A stretch of DNA of 24,785 nt from Nymphaea colorata (taxonomy: Eukaryota; Streptophyta; Magnoliopsida; Nymphaeales; Nymphaeaceae), in NCBI RefSeq assembly GCF_008831285.2, contig NW_022204871.1, forward strand, positions 1-24,785. The letters are read 5' to 3'. The position numbers were made by a program, and so were the translations under genes. This document shows positions 22,100 through 24,785 of this stretch, piece by piece (within the stretch, counting starts at the first letter, position 1; each line of letters starts with the position of its first letter). The notes under the pieces are model-generated. The model searched no databases. It had not been told where the DNA came from and saw only the letters and a program-made list of their open reading frames with translations.

Positions 22100-23819
22100 T
22101 TGTTATTACATATATTTGATCACATATATTTAATTGAGATATTAAATGATTCATTTTCACTTGTTATTACATATATTTGATCAATATATTTAATTGAGTG
22201 TGCGTAGCCGTTTGTTACGTACATATAGAATGACTTAGTGGCTTGAAATAAGAAGCTCATTTGGAAATGAATGAGAGTCGGGCCATTAAGTTGGTCCCTT
22301 ACAGTTAATCTAGTGTATTTTACTCGTTATTACATATATAATGAATGATTTAAATGATTGAAATCGCAAGTTCATATGGATACAATTGGGATCTATGCAT
22401 TACTTTGAATTTGTGTAATTAGTCCGATGAGTTGAATTTGTTGTTACATCTATAGTGAACGATCTAAAGGGTTGAAATCACGCGTTCGTACCAATACGAG
22501 TCAGATTTAAGTGATTCATATGATCATACATACTTTATTGAATGTACTTGACTTATTGTTATATCCATGTTAAATGATTTAGTAGATCGAAATCATAGGC
22601 TTGCATGAAAATGAATGAGATTCGAGTGATTCATTTGGTGTCTTGTAGTTAACCTATTCTGTTTCACTTGTTATTACATCTTTGATCAATGATTTAATGA
22701 TTAAAACTTACAAGTTTCTATGGATATAAAGGAGACCTATGCATTAGTTTGATCCCTTGTAGTTAGTTCAATAAGTTGAACTAGTTCTTACATCTATGTG
22801 ATCGATGTAAGGAATTGAAATCACAAGTTCGTATCAATACGAGTGGGATTTAAGTGATTCATTTTATCACACAAACGTAATTGAATGTGCTTAACTTGTT
22901 GTTACGTCTATATTAAATGATTTAGTATATTAAAATCATAGGTTTGTATGAAAATTAATGATATTGGAGTGATTCATTTGGTGTCATGTAAGTAACCTAA
23001 TGTGTTTCACTTGTAATTACATATATTTGATAACTTATATTTAATTGAGAGAGATTAAGTGATTCATTTTCACTTGTATTTAATTGAATGTGCGTGACCA
23101 TTTCTTACTTACGTATAGAATGACCTAGTGGCTTTGATACCAGAAGTTCATTTGGAAAAGATATATAATGAATGATTTAAATGATTGAAATCACATGTTC
23201 ATGTGGATACAAACGCGTGTAGTTAGTCCGATGAGTTGAATTTATTGTTACAACTACTGTGCACGATCTAAATGATTGAAATCACAAGTTCGTATCAATA
23301 CAAGTGCGATTTATGTGATTCAAATGATCACACATACTTAATTGAATGTGCTTAACTTGTTGTTACATCCATATTGCTAGATTAAGTGAATTCAAATCAC
23401 AAGTTTGTCTGAAAATAAATGAGATTTGAGTGATTCATTTGGTGTCTTATAATTAACCTAATGTGTTTCCCTCGTTATGACATCTATGATCAACGATTTA
23501 AACATAAAAACTCACAAGTTTATATGGATGTAAAGGAGACCTATGGATTAGTTTAGTTTGATCTCTTGTAGTTTGTTTAATAAGTTGAACATGTTGTTAC
23601 ATCTCATTCATTTGTATCCATACGCACACTAAATCACTCGTCTCGATACGAGTGAGATTTAAGTGATTCATTTGATCACGCATACTTAATTGAATGTGTT
23701 TAAATTGTTGTTACGTCATTATTAAATGATTTAGTATATTGAAATCATAGGTTTTAACGGAAATGAATGAGATTTGAGTGATTCATTTGGTGTCTTTTAG
23801 GTAACCTAATATGTTTCTC
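22100..23819 (+). repeat. HOR copy H, intermediate recombinant form (1720 bp)
   Basis: SU1 A, B, C, D and part of E, then a switch within E (22607-22644) into SU2's E, followed by SU2 C', D' and E' and a whole SU3 from 23011. The 88-bp rearranged piece is absent. The switch tract gagattcgagtgattcattt onward is identical in SU1 and SU2 E monomers, and the sequence after it (cttgtagttaacctatt) is SU2 type. The SU2 part shares cacacaaacg and gaaaattaatg with copy E (18233 and 18315), linking H to a copy-E-like parent. Confidence 0.88.
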
Positions 23820-24785
23820 TTGTTATTACATATATTTGATCACATATATTTAATTGAGATATTAAATGATTCATTTTCACTTGTTATTACATATATTTGA
23901 TCAATATATTTAATTGAGTGTGCGTAGCCGTTTGTTACGTACATATAGAATGACTTAGTGGCTTGAAATAAGAAGCTCGTTTGGAAATGAATGAGAGTCG
24001 GGCCATTAAGTTGGTCCCTTACAGTTAATCTAGTGTATTTACTCGTTATTACATATATAATGAATGATTTAAATGATTGAAATCGCAAGTTCATATGGAT
24101 ACAATTGGGATCTATGCATTACTTTGAATTTGTGTAATTAGTCCGATGAGTTGAATTTGTTGTTACATCTATAGTGAACGATCTAAAGGGTTGAAATCAC
24201 GCGTTCGTACCAATACGAGTCAGATTTAAGTGATTCATATGATCATACATACTTTATTGAATGTACTTGACTTATTGTTATATCCATGTTAAATGATTTA
24301 GTAGATCGAAATCATAGGCTTGCTTGAAAATGAATGAGATTCGAGTGATTCATTTGGTGTCTTATGGTTTACCTAATGTGTTTCACTAGTTGTTACATTT
24401 ATAATGATTCTTAATACGGATGTCCTTAACAAGTGATTCATTTGGTGTCATATAGTTAACCTAACGTGTTTCACTTGTAATTACATATATTGATAACTTA
24501 TATTTAATTGAGAGAGATTAAGTGATTCATTTTCACTTGTATTTAATTGAATGTGCGTGACCATTTCTTACTTACGTATAGAATGACCTAGTGGCTTTGA
24601 TACCAGAAGTTCGTTTGGAAAAGATATATAATGAATGATTTAAATGATTGAAATCACATGTTCATGTGGATACAAACGCGTGTAGTTAGTCCGATGAGTT
24701 GAATTTATTGTTACAACTACTGTGCACGATCTAAATGATTCAAATCACAAGTTCGTATCAATACAAGTGCGATTTATGTATTCAA
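23820..24785 (+). repeat. HOR copy I, short form, cut by the window end
   Basis: Same order as F and G: SU1 head including the 88-bp piece, with SU3 from 24475. It ends inside the SU3 D monomer. It shares gccgttt, gttttaacgg-type and gagtcgggcc variants with copy H rather than with F and G, so H and I form a subgroup although their lengths differ. Confidence 0.88.

Larger units (their letters stand above)
2262..24785 (+). repeat. Satellite DNA array with nested higher-order repeat structure
   Basis: The array is AT-rich and runs to the window end. The basic monomer is about 115 bp and comes in three types sharing the frame ttgttNttacatctat...gattgaaatcacaagtt. Type C ends in (a/t)agttgaa(c/t), type D ends ttgaatgtgcttaac, and type E carries gtgattcatttggtgtc and ends gtgtttcac. 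C-D-E trimers are about 345 bp, near twice a nucleosome repeat (inference). Unit A (61 bp) and chimeric unit B (about 164 bp) plus two trimers give super-units of about 913 bp, and three of these give a HOR of about 3146 bp. All copies run head to tail on the same strand except one inverted block per full HOR. I see no transposon insertion in the array. Centromeric, pericentromeric or subtelomeric location cannot be told from sequence alone. Confidence 0.95.

Noticed and set aside
2262-24785. CRISPR array or bacterial repeat region
   Set aside because: There is no short constant repeat with unique spacers. The units are diverged copies of one another throughout, which is satellite structure.
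2262-24785. Telomere or subtelomere repeats (TTTAGGG type) or a CENP-B-like box
   Set aside because: No run of telomeric heptamers is seen, and no convincing match to the CENP-B box pattern in the monomers.

Overview
This is a eukaryotic, non-coding, heterochromatin-type window, most likely from a flowering plant. The plant call rests on the left end: the probable 3' end of a long terminal repeat (LTR) is followed by a cut-off primer binding site starting TGGCGC, the opening of the tRNA-Asp primer site used by plant Ty3/Gypsy elements of the Tat/Athila kind. I find no protein gene, tRNA or rRNA on either strand. The short open frames are chance frames in C/T-rich LTR sequence or in satellite DNA. 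No telomere repeat is present, and I do not recognise the satellite family.

Layout. Positions 1-2240 are GC-richer, pyrimidine-rich retrotransposon sequence, with degenerate direct repeats near the left end. The element is cut inside its primer binding site at about 2256, and from about 2262 to the window end everything is one AT-rich satellite array.

The array is built in four nested levels. Monomers of about 115 bp come in three related types (here C, D and E), and C-D-E makes a trimer of about 345 bp. A short unit A (61 bp), a chimeric unit B (about 164 bp) and two trimers make a super-unit of about 913 bp. Three diverged super-units (SU1, SU2, SU3) make a higher-order repeat (HOR) of about 3146 bp. 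SU1 also carries a roughly 181-bp block, about one and a half monomers, in reverse orientation. Reading left to right there are nine HOR copies: A 3147 bp (full), B 2585 bp (562-bp deletion), C 3146 bp (full), D 4866 bp (1.72-kb internal duplication), E 3096 bp (full), F 1461 bp, G 1462 bp, H 1720 bp, and I (cut by the window end). F, G and I join SU1 directly to SU3 and have lost the inverted block.

Three points deserve attention. First, the variants that mark the inverted block in copies A-E reappear in the opposite (direct) orientation in copies F-I, which indicates exchange between oppositely oriented repeats. Second, every HOR length change can be placed at an in-register identical tract between paralogous monomers, as expected of unequal recombination. 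Third, at several places (about 13.90-14.10, 16.48-16.57 and 18.37-19.07 kb) single bases are missing preferentially at columns where two paralogous versions differ. That looks like a consensus built from mixed repeat reads, so the copy count and the 1.72-kb duplication should be treated with caution.
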